DNA of 64,000 nucleotides from Pycnopodia helianthoides (lineage: Eukaryota; Echinodermata; Asteroidea; Forcipulatida; Asteriidae). Shown here piece after piece: positions 43,142 to 55,048 of the stretch. The notes below the pieces were generated by a model. It saw only the letters and a program-made list of their open reading frames with translations. It made no database searches and was not told the DNA's origin. Made by a program: the position numbers and the translations under genes. Positions within the stretch are counted from its first letter, which is position 1. Each line of letters opens with the position of its first letter. The DNA is taken from positions 6,496,034-6,560,033 of the forward strand of contig CM063256.1 in assembly GCA_032158295.1 (NCBI GenBank). The letters run 5' to 3'.

Positions 43142-44050
43142 TGTGGAAAATGAAAGTACATATATTTTTCAGCACAATCAAAGCAAGATCACTGCCCTAA
43201 ATCAAGCTGGTGACCACTGTTACTTGGGATGGGGGTGGGGCAAGCTACCCAATAATTGCTCTCACCACTAGCAATAAACTACACCCAGCTGATCATGACA
43301 ACACAAAACATCTGTAAACTCAACCTCTCTCACAAGCCAGACAAACATGACATTCCTTTCCTCATTTTCCCCAGTAAGCTGACTGTTTTATTTGCAGGGG
43401 GGGGGGGTGATTGTTTTGAAAATCACACACATTTATAGCCACAGCTGTCGGCCAGACAGTCAGAAGCCTGTTATGCCCAATAAACAGACAGCTCCACTTA
43501 TGAAAGAATTATGTCTTGGTAGGTCTGTACATGGGATGTTTATGTGCCAAGTACACGAGTGCAAACAGTTTTCTGCCCCTCAAAAAAACCACTCTGGGAC
43601 GTGACCCCCCTTCTTGAATATGTGGATTGGTCCAGTTGAGAATATCCCTGAACTTGACTCCCCAGGTCAATGACACTTTGGGGATATCAATTGGCCCTTT
43701 TAAGAATGATTTTGTGTGACAAACACAATTGAAAGGTATACAAAACAAGGTGAGGTGGTGCATATAGCTGCCAGGGCCCATCCCAGAAACTACCCCCTAC
43801 ATGTACTTCGCTGAAGGGACACATGTCATTTCTATATTTTAAACTTTTCTAATCACGGGCATCCCCGAGCAGACTGCACGGGGAGCTAGCTACAGATTAA
43901 ATGATTCGCTCCTCGATCCCCCCAACACCTTACACACCCCCACCGAATTCAGAAGGCGGTGAGCGAAAAATCGGTGATAATAAAAGCTGAACAATTTCAA
44001 CGGAGGGCGCTATATAACACTACCAGTGGGGAGCTGTCACCTTGGCTGGT
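43142..44050. other. Intergenic, no feature recognised
   Basis: This contains a G run at about 43398 and several C-rich stretches near 43900-43950, but no coding exon or repeat I can name. Confidence 0.4.
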
Positions 44051-44065
44051 GTTCACCCTGAAGTG

Positions 44066-44301
44066 AAAGCCCCCCTATATAAATTGTGTTGAATGTGGGT
44101 TGACAGTCTACCAGGGAGCTGTCATGCAATTTGCAAGGACATCATCTCCCCCATCCCACCACACGTATACACACATTGCATGCAGCAGCAGTGTATAGTG
44201 CTTGCGTGAGGCAGGACTGATGCACGTCGAAACACTAAGATTGCTACTTTTTCATTGTTGCTACAAAAAGCCAGGGAATGATAACTGTATCGTAATAAGG
44301 A
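44066..44301 (+). promoter_or_regulatory. Possible promoter and non-coding first exon
   Basis: CCCCTATATAAATTGTG (TATATAA near 44074) is a good TATA box, and AAGGAGgtaagt at about 44296-44307 is a strong donor site. A transcript starting near 44105 could splice to the FAK acceptor at 56404, as no other plus-strand gene lies between. This is inference only. Confidence 0.25.
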
Positions 44302-44710
44302 GGTAAGTTTTTAAAAGTTACTAGCCGTAACTGAACACTGTTATTGTTTTAGGGGGCATAAAGCCAGTATTTGGTATCGCTTAATTGCAGATTAGGTGAG
44401 TCGTTTTCTAATTTTAACGTCGCGACTACACTAACGAGTTACCGTTTACTCTGGAATAGTTCTACTAACATAAAGTATAGTCTAATACTAATAGTAATAT
44501 TGAAGTACAGCTAGACTAGCTCTCTTTAATTGCTGAACAGAAGACCAATTGGAAGCATTCTTAATTTGTTTGTATCGAGCTGTTACAGAAGCTTCCTGTC
44601 GTGTGAGGAAGAAGCAACATTTAAGTAGTTGATCTTATTCTTTATCTATTCTTACTGACTGTATACAAAATTACAAATGTAAAAGTTTCTGACATTTATT
44701 TGTAAATAAA

Positions 44711-44869
44711 CCTGGGCTCGATTTCTCAAAGAGTTCAGACTGATCGTAACTGCAAAACCATCGCAGTTGCTTAGCAAAGAGTGATGTCACAATACAAATC
44801 ACTATGGTAATACTGATAACTCATCTTAAGATGAATCTTAGTTAGTGCTTTGTGAAATCGACCCCAGGC
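44711..44869. mobile_element. MITE with CTGGGCTCGATTTC termini
   Basis: CCTGGGCTCGATTTCTCAAAG pairs with CTTTGTGAAATCGACCCCAGG; internal ATCTTAAGAT and CATCGCAGTTGC blocks. Non-coding. Confidence 0.8.
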
Positions 44870-45054
44870 CTCATAAATAAACCTGGCCTCAAAATTTAAT
44901 CTAGGTAGGGCCATGGCCGGTAGGGCCTACTGTACTGTGCATGTACTGTACTTCTGAAAGCCAATTTGAATTTGAGTTTGAGTTATATTTACACTGCATT
45001 AATAATAATAAACCCCCTCATTGCAATTCTTTGGTGTCAGGTCATTTCGACCCT

Positions 45055-45190
45055 TCGTGCCTTGACCACTTTGTACCTTGGACACTCTGTACCTTGGACA
45101 CTTTTTAGTACCTTTTTACAAGGTATGAAGTGACTTTGGACACTTCTTACTCTGGACACTTCATACCTTTCACAAGACACTTAATACCTT
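45055..45190. repeat. Degenerate short-period repeat
   Basis: ACCTTGGACACTNTGT-like units recur about eight times in direct and partly inverted form (GTACCTTGGACAC, TACTCTGGACACTTC). Confidence 0.6.
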
Positions 45191-45329
45191 CTTTCAAGTC
45201 AACTCAGATCTTTTTGACTCCTGATTTTGATGACCTTAAAAAATTACTTGAGACACTACTTAATTGTTAATCATGTAGATATTTAATGTTGATATTTGTG
45301 GAAGGAAGATTGAGATCATAGGTAGCCAC

Positions 45330-45396
<67 letters not shown>

Positions 45397-45472
45397 AGGG
45401 AGAGGGAGAGGAGAGAGAGAGAGAGAGGGAGAGAGAGAGGGAGAGAGAGAGGGAAGGAAAAGAGAAGGAAAA
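45330..45472. repeat. (GA)n microsatellite
   Basis: About 140 bp of GA with GGGA interruptions. It opens spurious frames (Ser-Leu repeats on the minus strand). Confidence 0.97.
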
Positions 45473-45744
45473 AAAGGAGAATAAAACTGAACATTTTTTT
45501 CTCTGACATGGATACTTGTCAATGGGATTCTTTGAGATTTGTTTTTGACTACATGTAACGAAGGAAACAATATAGCAATGGTCGATGACCTCATTGTTTT
45601 ATACATGTACATTGTATGAACCTGTAAATCAATCAATCAATATCCAATAAATAATGAAAACATATGTGCACTGTTGCAGTACACCCCCTATGATATAAGC
45701 AGAATCATTCTCATTAGTAATCTGCTATGAGTGTAAATTCAGCA

Positions 45745-46071
45745 AAATAATAATAATAATAATAATAATACGAGATATTTATATAGCGCATAATGCAGAA
45801 GCCTCTATGCGCAACACAAAACATAAAAACAATGACATAAATATAAAAGAAGTTACACAACTGAAGATTCAAACAAATGAGTTTTTAAAAGTCCCTTGAA
45901 AATCTGAAGAGAGCCAGCTTGGCGAATATGAAGTGGCAAGCCATTCCATAACGAAGGTGCAATGAAGTTGAAGGCTCTTTGACCATAAAATTTAGTGGAA
46001 AAAGTAGTTTGCATCAGTAGGGATTGGCCAGCAGAACGAAGAGGACGAACAGTATGTTTGTGTGCACTCAA
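45745..46071 (-). mobile_element. 3' end of a non-LTR retrotransposon (LINE) with (TTA)n tail
   Basis: The minus-strand frame 46071-45853 includes YGQRAFNFIAPSLWNGLPLH and SLQIFKGLLKTHLF, the characteristic C-terminal end of reverse transcriptase proteins of many invertebrate LINEs. A short 3' UTR with GCGCTATATAAATA and a (TTA)n tail at 45745-45770 follow. Severely 5'-truncated. Confidence 0.85.
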
Positions 46072-46302
46072 TCATTTTTAAATGGTAGCTTACAACTCAA
46101 CCTCGACCACTTATTACTATGCAGCATATTTCAACAAAACTGAAAGGAAATTGTTGATCTTGATTGAGATTTGAGAACAATAGATCTGTTGTTCTATCAG
46201 ACATGGTGGTGGCTGTTGGATTGATTTGCATAATTAATTTACATGTAGCACAGCGCATAAAATGTCAGTAGGCTTATTTTGTCATTTTTAAATGTTAAGC
46301 GT

Positions 46303-46494
46303 TTTCCCTTAACAGTGGACCGTTAGCCAAATGCCAGTTGAAACACCAGAGGACCAGTCAAATTCACAGAATTGAATTTGACAGATTGAAAAACTTCCCT
46401 GTTTCTTAGGAAATACATACACTGTATGGACTAGTAGAAAAGGTGGTGGACTAGTGAAATGACTGGTCCTGCTGGCTAGTGTACAGCAAACCCT
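46303..46494. mobile_element. Repeat family G, copy 1
   Basis: It carries CCCTTAACAGTGGACC, GACTGGTCCTGCTGGCTAG and ends GTACAGCAAACCCTG. It is the inverse of 49546-49762. CAGGGTTTG termini suggest a hAT-type MITE. Confidence 0.6.
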
Positions 46495-46749
46495 GTAGTG
46501 TGGTATGCTGTTTTTCTAATGGTATTGATTGGAAAGGGTGGATTATATATCCATGGTTTAAAACCCATACACATGTACACGTACAATGTATGTAAATTTG
46601 TACAATATGCATGATTACATTATGAATAAATTATTAACTGTAACTACATGTATGTGTACATGCGTTGTAAAGTTATAGATGAGTAGAGCCGGACAACCTC
46701 TCTCTCCTCCATCCCAACTGGAATTATTATTTTTTTTGTAATGTAATAT

Positions 46750-48265
46750 TAGTGGCAAGGTGGCTAGGTTTTTTGGGGCAGTTGAGGGTTCTCCACACGC
46801 GGTTTTGTCCGGGCGCTGCGCCCGGACAAAATTTTCAAAATACAAAATGCGCCCGGCCAAAAAATGTAGCGCCCGGACAAAATCGTCGTGTGCCCGGACA
46901 AAAAAATCTGCGCCCGGTCAAAATTGTCAGGGCCCGGACAACAAATCGCAGCCACTGTTCGGTCCTAAATTAATGTCAATCAGTAATTTCCACAATGAAA
47001 CGATCGTTTAATATCCATATTCCATGAAAACAGAACGGCTGACATTTTTGTTTGCTTTTTTATCACTGGTTCGGACACAAATAATTCATGGTTTCTACCT
47101 CAATGATTGAACGTTGTGATCCTTGATGTTTATTCCGATCCCCATGTTGCGTAAAATACGTTTGCCCAACGTTTTCCGACCACGAGGTGATTTCTCACCG
47201 AGGGAATTTCCCTTGCCTTTTCGTTCCCACAGCTACACGCGCTTCCTTCACTATAAAGTTTACCACGTTAGGAGCAGGCACATCCGCGGGATCGATGTGA
47301 TAAATACTATGAGATGGTAGCACTTGAGAAGCATGGCGTCATAATTATTCACACCATAGAGTGCGTTTCGGCCAATCGGAAAGTGGCCAGTCAGAAATCA
47401 GCCAATCGGCCTGTGCTAATCACGTTCGTGCTGCGTCGGCGATACCATGAAGAAAGACATCCATGGCTAGGTTGGAAGACGAACATTCGGGGTCCTAAGT
47501 TTCCGTTGAAAATTAATTCATGCCCCATTCCTCTCAACTGAGCCTGACGTATCGGCATTAATATATAAAAAACATCGTTTACGAATGTTGAATATTGAAT
47601 TGTCCATGGAAAAAGCATATCATAATGCTTTCTTTAAAACATTATCGGCTATTTTATGTAATATCGTGAACATCGCAATATTCCGATACTTCAAAACACC
47701 AATACCGATATTGACAATATTGTTTCAATATCGTGTCGCAACGATGATATCGAAATATCGTCCGCTATTTAAGTGGAATCCTATATTTTAAAAAATTACG
47801 ACTGTCTGATCAAAGAAAGACTGTGCTCTGAAAGACTACTGGCAGGACCGTGCGTTAGGCCCAGTTACATACGTAAAGCCCGGGAATTAGGAACCCTTAT
47901 TTACAACGTAATTTGCGCTTGCACATTATAAACATTGCTTGCGTGAAAATCACCCGGCGGCCGGCGCCGCCAGCGTGTGCCCGGACAAAATTTGACCCTG
48001 TGGAGAACCCTGGCAGTTGGGTAGGCGCAGTGGTATCTTTCCTCGCCTTCCACCTGTGGGACCCAGGTTCGAATCTTGCTGGGGGCGTTATGTGGATTGG
48101 GTTTTCCTTGGAATAAATCCCAAGGGTTTTTCCTCCTGCATCTCAAACTGAAACTTCCCTTAATTGTCTTCTCTCCACGTGGTTCTTGGCTCGTATAGTG
48201 ATTAAGTTCGCTTTTCTAAGAGTCCTTGGCCTCACAACCAGAATTAATAAATGAAAATGAAATAA
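46750..48265 (+). mobile_element. tRNA-derived SINE split by a hAT element
   Basis: 46750-46784 and 48012-48265 form one plus-strand SINE: an A-box-like GGGTAGGCGCAGTGG, B box GGTTCGAATC (48066-48075) and an A-rich tail AATAAATGAAAATGAAAT. It is interrupted between 46785 and 48011. Confidence 0.75.
46785..48011. mobile_element. 1.2 kb non-autonomous hAT element with perfect 8-bp duplication
   Basis: It starts AGGGTTCTCCACACG and ends CTGTGGAGAACCCT, inverted repeats, with subterminal TTTTGTCCGGGC mirrored as GCCCGGACAAAATTT. GGCAGTTG flanks both sides (46777-46784, 48012-48019). Internal CGCCCGG and GGACAAAAT blocks repeat 46800-46940. No transposase frame is present. Well preserved, so probably a young insertion. 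Confidence 0.93.
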
Positions 48266-49545
48266 ATTGAAGTAGTCCCTTAGTTTATATGAAGCTGAAA
48301 TTACAATCATGACGTGTGTGGAAAATGTGCCGTGGACTAGAATCTATAGACCGTACTCACTTGGCTTCCTGTTTAAATTCAAGGCCAGGAATTTAGGCAC
48401 TGGACAATGGTTCCAGTTCCTTTGTCTGGCTCCATACTCCTCAAAATTTGGTTAGGGTATGAGTCAACACTGTGCATTGTTTAGTCTGAGTGACTGCAGG
48501 TATATCAGTCACCTGTACAGTATGTTATGGTCAAAATGTGCATCAGACTATGACAAAGAATACAAGCCAAAATGAAGTGCTTAGTTTTGTCGCAGTTTAT
48601 TTAGATTTACATTTTTTTTATGTTTAGTTTTGATTTAGCTGACTCTGTTTTGTTAGAATTTTGATTTGATTGATTTTGTTCTTTACCAGGTTTAGTACAA
48701 AATTAAGGAAATTAAAAAAAAAACATTGTTTTTGTTCTGTGCATTGGGAGACTCTAGCAGCACTGCTATTATTATTAATTTACACTGGGAAAGAAGGACT
48801 TGGTTCAAATTCAACATTCTGGTTGTTATGAAGGGAACTCTGTAAGATGCAGTTCAATTTTGTACATTGTGAGTATGATGCAATTCATGATGAATTTACC
48901 TGTTTCTACCATGGCAAGATATTCTCTGGCATCTTGAAATGTGATGTTTGTAACCTCATAAGGAAACTGTAGAATTAAAAGTTTATGAAGGATAAGTTCA
49001 CTAAGTACTGGTATGAATCCAAGGACCTGCATGCATTGTGACTTAATCTGTCCATAAATTGAATTTGAAGTATTTTTCTGTATACACTTTGTTGTGTGCT
49101 TTTTGCTTTATGATTTTGCAAGCAGGATGTTCCTAAATCATGTTTGTGGTATAGTAATATGCAGTGCTGGGCATTGTACAACTTTAAGACACTAAAAGTA
49201 TCACTTTGGTGAGTCATGCATGTGAGTCCATGTTCAATGACTGAACAAAGGGCTGCACAGGCATTGTCTTCGTTGGTAGGGGGAGGGGATTCTAACATGA
49301 GCCTTACAAAGGGTTGATTCAAGGCTGTGTAAGTAATGACTCAATCTGGGTCAAGATCTCAAATGACTCAGCTTAAGGAGGCTCCCTAGGGTACTGAGTT
49401 ATAAAAACTCTTGGACTAACGAGTATGTACTTGAAACCATCTAACGCAATATTTTGAGCTGATCATTGGCCAGTATACATGTAGGCCCCCTATGTGTCAT
49501 AATGTGCCCATACAGTGTACACTAGTTTGATACAAAACTTTGTAT

Positions 49546-49762
49546 CAGGGATTTGTCCTTACGTTTTTCATTGACTAGTCAGCAGGACCAGTAAGCTTGT
49601 CATTTCACTGGGCTGTCAGTTTGTCACTAGTCCATATTTCATATTAAACAACAATACTTTTCAATACTGAACTAGCCTGCTGGGTCACTTGGAGAGAATT
49701 TGGACTGGTCCTGAGGTGTTTAAACTAGCTTTTGGCCAGTGGACCTCTGTTAAGGGAGAATA
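49546..49762. mobile_element. Repeat family G, copy 2 (inverted)
   Basis: CAGGGATTTGTCCTTACG, AGTCAGCAGGACCAGT and TTTGGCCAGTGGACCTC ... TTAAGGGAG mirror the copy at 46303-46494. Confidence 0.6.
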
Positions 49763-50555
49763 CTGTCAGTGGGTATGATTTGCATTCACCAGCTATTGTA
49801 TGGATTGTGCGAGCACACACTCAGTTATTCAGTTCTTCAAGCAATGAAAGTGAAACAGGCCAAGAATTTCTTTCTACAACACTGTTCAATAGATCGTGTG
49901 TCGCTAGTGTATCTCGCGACTTTTTACATGGTACATTTGTACATTTACAATATACGTGTAAAAAAGCATTGTAACCTGCCAGCGGTATACCACTAGCCTG
50001 TGTGTAACGCAACGATGCCAGTCCATTGTGAATGCGCATGCGAGCAGTGACATTTTCTTGGGTGTTTATGAAATACAGTTGTGCTGATAATGCAATTTAT
50101 TCTGCTAAAGTGAACAAATCCATTGCCTGTCTGGCCTCTGAGTGTGAAATTTCAGACAGCTGATGAAATTTGTTAACTGACACTAGAATCTGACACTTAA
50201 AAACAACATGAGTTTCTATATTTGGTTTGAAATCCCAGGAAAACGCCAGGAACAGATTTGTGTGTATTAAACAATTTGTGCTCATGAATTTAAATGACAA
50301 CAAGGAATGATTTGTTAAGTTGCCATCGACATTCATTACATTGTTTCTATCGCTGCTGACATTTCAGATTGAGGGGTCATATTGTGAACAGTGGGGTTCA
50401 CAAAGTTGAGCCAGAGAATGAATTACAACCAAAACAAGTCAAATAGGGCACACTACACGTATGCATGTGATAAATGATGACTTAGTTATTTTTATTCTGA
50501 TTGCAGGCCTTTATCATGCTGCCACCATCTTTCTCATGTTCCCTGTATCCAGTAA

Positions 50556-50708
50556 CATTAATGGGTGCTAGTATTTATTGTTCAATAAGGAACCAGACTA
50601 TTTTTCTTCCCAAACCTCGGTTTGATTACTTTGAGTTGAATGGGAGAAGATCAAGATGGCCGCACCATGATAAAGGTCGACACTCTAGCTCCTAGCACCC
50701 CCATTAAT
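50556..50708. mobile_element. MITE with ATTAATGGG termini
   Basis: CATTAATGGGTGCTAG at the left pairs with CTAGCACCCCCATTAAT at the right. AAGATGGCCGCACCATG is internal. Non-coding. Confidence 0.7.
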
Positions 50709-50879
50709 CTCTTACTGACTTTTCATTTCACACTTTACGATAAGTTGTTTATTGTATCCATTCCTTTTTTCCAATTTGTGGAGTTAAATTATATTTTCTA
50801 GAGGAAATATCTTCACTATGTGCTGCTCATCCTTAAAACAGAGTTTAATCAAACCTTTAAAGGTTTGTTCAATACGTTC

Positions 50880-50955
50880 CAGGGTTCTCCCCAGGATTGT
50901 TTATTTTAAATTGCGTATCTGGCCGATACGCTAGCTTGTACGTGGGGAAACCCTG
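50880..50955. mobile_element. 76-bp hAT-type mini-element
   Basis: CAGGGTTCTCCCCAGG at the left and TACGTGGGGAAACCCTG at the right, with CGTATCTGGCCGATACG as a central palindrome. The flanks show no clear duplication. Confidence 0.6.
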
Positions 50956-51367
50956 CATTCATCATTGGAAGAGTTAACTCACTCTCATCTTCCTATCCTC
51001 AAATAAACACAACATTTAAAAAAAGGTAAATATTCCATCAAATTTGGTGTATACTGCTAGTTGAACTATAAGACCTTATTTAAGGGATTTTGACATTGCT
51101 CGAAAGAAAATTACATGTACTGTACATTACACTAACAGTGATTTTGCGGTCTTCATATATGCTTGTTTTTCTTGACTTTGACCTGGTATTTCAGATGAAA
51201 ATATTTTTCTTGAGGATTGGCCTCTTTGTGTGATTTTATCATTTATTAGCTTTCAGTTTGAAAATATTGTTTTTATTTTTAAAAAGTTCCTTGTACATGT
51301 GTACTAAGTTGATCCCCCCCCCCAATTGAATCTTAAAGTCCGCTTCTAATTGTATGTTTTGTAGTAC

Positions 51368-51500
51368 CAGGGCTGGAATTTCGGGGGAAAATCCACAAGA
51401 CCGCATCAGAATTCTTACTGCCGGACTCGTACATTTGTGAGTTTACTGGCCCAGCACTAAAAACACTGGCCACAGGCTTGCGGTAAATTTTGAGCCTCGG
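51368..51500. mobile_element. hAT-like MITE, relative of 41818-42168
   Basis: CAGGGCTGGAATTTCGGGGG, CACAAGACCGCA and a right end with CACTGGCCACAGGC, then AATTTTGAGCCTCGG. Confidence 0.65.
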
Positions 51501-52237
51501 GTAGTTTTAAACGTGTACAGATAAATTGTATACATGTATGCCAACTTTCTCTTCCTACCAAGCTCGCAAAGTAGGCAATATAGAGTGATACATAATCCTC
51601 TTTATTTGCTCTGAATTCCATCAGGGCCCTTTTGCATCTCTCTATAAGTCTAATCTTATCAACTTCTAGAAAGGTTTGGTTACTGTAGGTTCACTGACAG
51701 CTTCATAATAACACGTGTGTGGAGCGCAGCTTGGGTCAGTCTCTAATACAGGAGATTACAGGAGAATGTGTTGTACTTATGGGGTGTATGTAATGTAGAT
51801 TTAATATGAGATTCCCACGGACACCCAAGGCCATGCTGTGAAAATATCTTTCATGCTGGTATTATCGGGGTATAAGATTTACATGTTGGACCTGGTGCAA
51901 CAGAATTTGCTTCAGTTTGATCAAAATGCATGATCCAGTTTCTTGCAGTTGCAGGCTTTACATGAGGTACAGTGTACACATGATAGTGTGCATTTATTGC
52001 AGTATGGGTCTTGATATTTTTGTTTTTTGTGAGAATTCAAATACAGTAGTCTGGTTCTTTGAAAATAATAAAATTAGGTCTCTTGTTGTGCATTGTATTC
52101 ACATTGTATGTATGGGACACCTGGCAAAGACACTTGATAGTAAGTTGTATTAATTATCTTACAAGAACAAGTACAGTACATTTTGAACACTTACTGCATC
52201 CCATTTGAATGCAGTAAATCTGAAGGCAACGAGTTTT

Positions 52238-52376
52238 GGGTCAAGTCCAAATTGGCGGCCACAAATATAGCAATGGCTGGATTGCCATATCATTATGCGT
52301 TGAAGTAGAGGATGTTCTTAGCAACACTCTTGATCTTATCAACAGTCGTAGCCATAGCTGCCAATCCAGATATTCT
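52238..52376. mobile_element. MITE family A, copy 3
   Basis: GTCCAAATTGGCGGCCAC at the left and CGTAGCCATAGCTGCCAATC at the right, with internal TTCTTAGCAACACTC. Confidence 0.65.
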
Positions 52377-53950
52377 TACTATCCGTATTAAAGACATCAT
52401 TGACATGCTGCATTTGTACACAAGCAGTGTGACTTAATTCGGGTTGCTCTAACCCTCTCTGTCCTTGCTCTATGCTCTTTAAACCAATGTCTGAATGAGA
52501 TTGGTGCTGTACATGAACATGACCAGGATGGTGTGTAAGATGCAATTGTTACTCCTTGTGCTACGATTACACTGTGCATGTACATAAGCATGACTGGGAT
52601 TCCTATCTTATATGACCTTGTGGATGATGTGTAATACAGTACTAGGTGTACATGTATACTGTACACATGTATGCCATGCGGTACAATGTATACAAGGGGC
52701 CCTGTGAAAAGGAAAACTTGTGTGTCTATCCTTGTCTGATTCCCTGTACTAATGTAGTTCAAGTTAAGCTCTGTACATTAAATGGGCCAGACCGTGTTCT
52801 TGGATTATCTCCCAGAAATACATACACTAAAACTCAGAATTTGCACTTATATGGGATGGGTACACATTGTACAATGTACATTAACTGCATATAATGTGCA
52901 CATCCGTGTACCATTGTTTTGGATTTGAAGGCTGATTGGATGGGTGACTGTGGAGTTATTTTGTTTACTCTTCACCGACACACTGTGTACTAATTAATAC
53001 ATGTAGCAGCTCAGTGTTTACTGGGGTGAGAATTAATTTCCTAATGCAAAAAAACAATATTGCACTAATCCTGGGAAGCAATTCAATCTCTCCATCTTTG
53101 ATAATTAACCTTTAACTGTCATGACTGTGTGTGTACAATGAGCCTCAACATGTGTGCATTAAGAACCCCTCTGTGCTGATGACACTCAAGCAGTCAAGTG
53201 GCATTTTATAAACACACATGTATTGAACATGTACGTGTAGGGCTCATTAAGTTATCAGAAAAATGGGTTAAAATTTGTTACTGGAAATCCCCAGAAGCAA
53301 TAACTGATTTCAAATTTGTTGCGAAATTTTTTTTTTGGGGGGGTGGGAGTCAATTTACTAATTAATTATTCATACATTAAGTTTTGCCTTGACTTCCAAA
53401 ATATATGACTATGGTTAGTTTCCACAAGGGGCTTAAGTACCATAATGCCCATAGCGGCCCCTAAAAGGCTGCAAGATTTTACGTACACTCAACCGAAAAG
53501 GTCAACGTATACTACATGCATGTATTGTAAAGGCCGTGCCCTGAATTGACAATGCCAATGTTTCCTATGGTCATCATTCTCATCACTGTCATCATCATCA
53601 TCATCATTAGCCTATGTCATCCCACTGCTGGGCATGCAGCCTCTCCCAAACCATGCCAAGTATTTCTGGTGTGTGTATTGTTTGAACGGTTTTCGACCGA
53701 TTCACCATACTGGTCGGTTGCAGGTTGGCAAGTTTGTGGTTTTTGTGGGTGCTGTTGACAGGTCTCACCTTAGTTGGTTTAGTGTTGGTTCCTCCTCCTT
53801 TCAGTGGCATTTTCAATTGTTGAAATGCACGCATGATTAGCAAATGTTTAGTGCATTTACATACGTAGCATTGAGTCTGTTGGCAGAGCCAGCAACAAGT
53901 AGGTGCTCACAACTCTGAAAGAGTCTCTTTAGGGAGACCGCCAACATACA

Positions 53951-54110
53951 TGTAGGGCAAAATAGCTCAGTTGGTAGAGCACCGGCACGTTAATCTCGGA
54001 GGTCGATGGTTCAAATCTCGCTCTCGTAAATTTTGTCTTTGTTCAACCCCAAGTTATTAAAAACTTACTGAGTCATTTTCTGTCGGGTTTATTACCTGAT
54101 ATATGTTTGA
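53951..54110 (+). mobile_element. tRNA-derived SINE, near full-length
   Basis: TAGCTCAGTTGGTAGAGC (A box) and GGTTCAAATCTCG (B box, 54008-54020), then the family tail TTTGTTCAACCCCAAG and TTATTACCTGATAT. Same family as 34835-34990 and 4678-4785. The 3' side of the acceptor stem is missing. Confidence 0.85.
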
Positions 54111-54133
54111 TAACATTCACAACTTACAATTGT

Positions 54134-54271
54134 AGGCTGTATTTGAACTGGCGGCTACAGCAATGGCTACAACTGCTGCTAAGGGTGTTGCTAAGGACGT
54201 CCTATACTTAAATGCACGATGATTCGGAAATCTAGTCCTAGCCGTAGCTGTAGCCCATTCTGACACAGCTT
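54134..54271. mobile_element. MITE family A, copy 4
   Basis: GGCTGTATTTGAACTGGCGG at the left and GCCGTAGCTGTAGCCC ... TGACACAGC at the right, with GCTGCTAAGGGTGTTGC inside. It ends about 10 bp before the next TIR element. Confidence 0.75.
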
Positions 54272-54280
54272 ACATGCCTT

Positions 54281-55048
54281 ATATCCCGGTCACACATAGA
54301 CACGCTTCTACTACGATGGAAAAGTGGCCGAGAGCGTGGCCAATCGGAGCCAATCGTAGGCCAAACGTGGACCACACGTGGGATGATCTCTATGAGCGTG
54401 GTTTGGTCGGGGTGGGATCTCCTAGGTCGGGAAGCTGCATGCTCTCCCCACGCTTATTTTGAACGTGCACAAAATAAGCGTAGTGGGGTCGTGGCCAACA
54501 ATAAGCGGGGCAAAGTCTTCGTAAGAACGTAGTGGGAACGCCGTTATCGTACAAGCAGCGTGGTAGCAGCGTGGTGTGATCTCTGTGGTCGTAATAAAAA
54601 CTATTTTGGGCCGTTTTAATTACGCTTTTACGCATCAGGACCGTTCATCTGCGAAGTAGGGGAAGAACTGAAAAAAGGCTTGAACACCTCCGATTTATAT
54701 AGACATCGCCACAAATCGTTCTAGAAGCGTACTATGGTCAGCACAAGCGTAGTGATATCGTCCTACAGTCTTCTAGGTTTGTGTAACAACGTAGTATGGT
54801 CCTGTACGACGTAGTGGCAATGAAGTAGAAGCGACTGCTTGGTCGGCATAAGTCTAGGTGTAATCGTAGTGGCATCGAGTCAGCAACGCTTTTGATGTAG
54901 AAGCATCGCAGTACATTCGTGATGCAGTCTTTAATTTGCCAAATTTATGGATTTTGACGGCGATCACCCCGATTTGATAATTTTTTTCAGATCGGGGTGA
55001 TCGGCATCCTCTTCGTAAGGTCGCAGGGCTGTGTGAACGGGGTATTAG
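54281..55048. mobile_element. ~770-bp non-autonomous TIR element
   Basis: TATCCCGGTCACACA at the left mirrors TGTGTGAACGGGGTA at the right. The interior is G/C-richer than its surroundings and full of AGCGTAGTGG and CGTAGTGGCATCG-like short repeats. No transposase frame. Confidence 0.75.

Noticed and set aside
45267..45636. Ser-Leu repeat frames on the minus strand
   Set aside because: Translation of the (GA)n microsatellite.
53951..54025. tRNA gene with perfect A and B boxes
   Set aside because: The 3' acceptor strand is absent and the same head-plus-tail unit recurs at 34835-34990, so it is a SINE.
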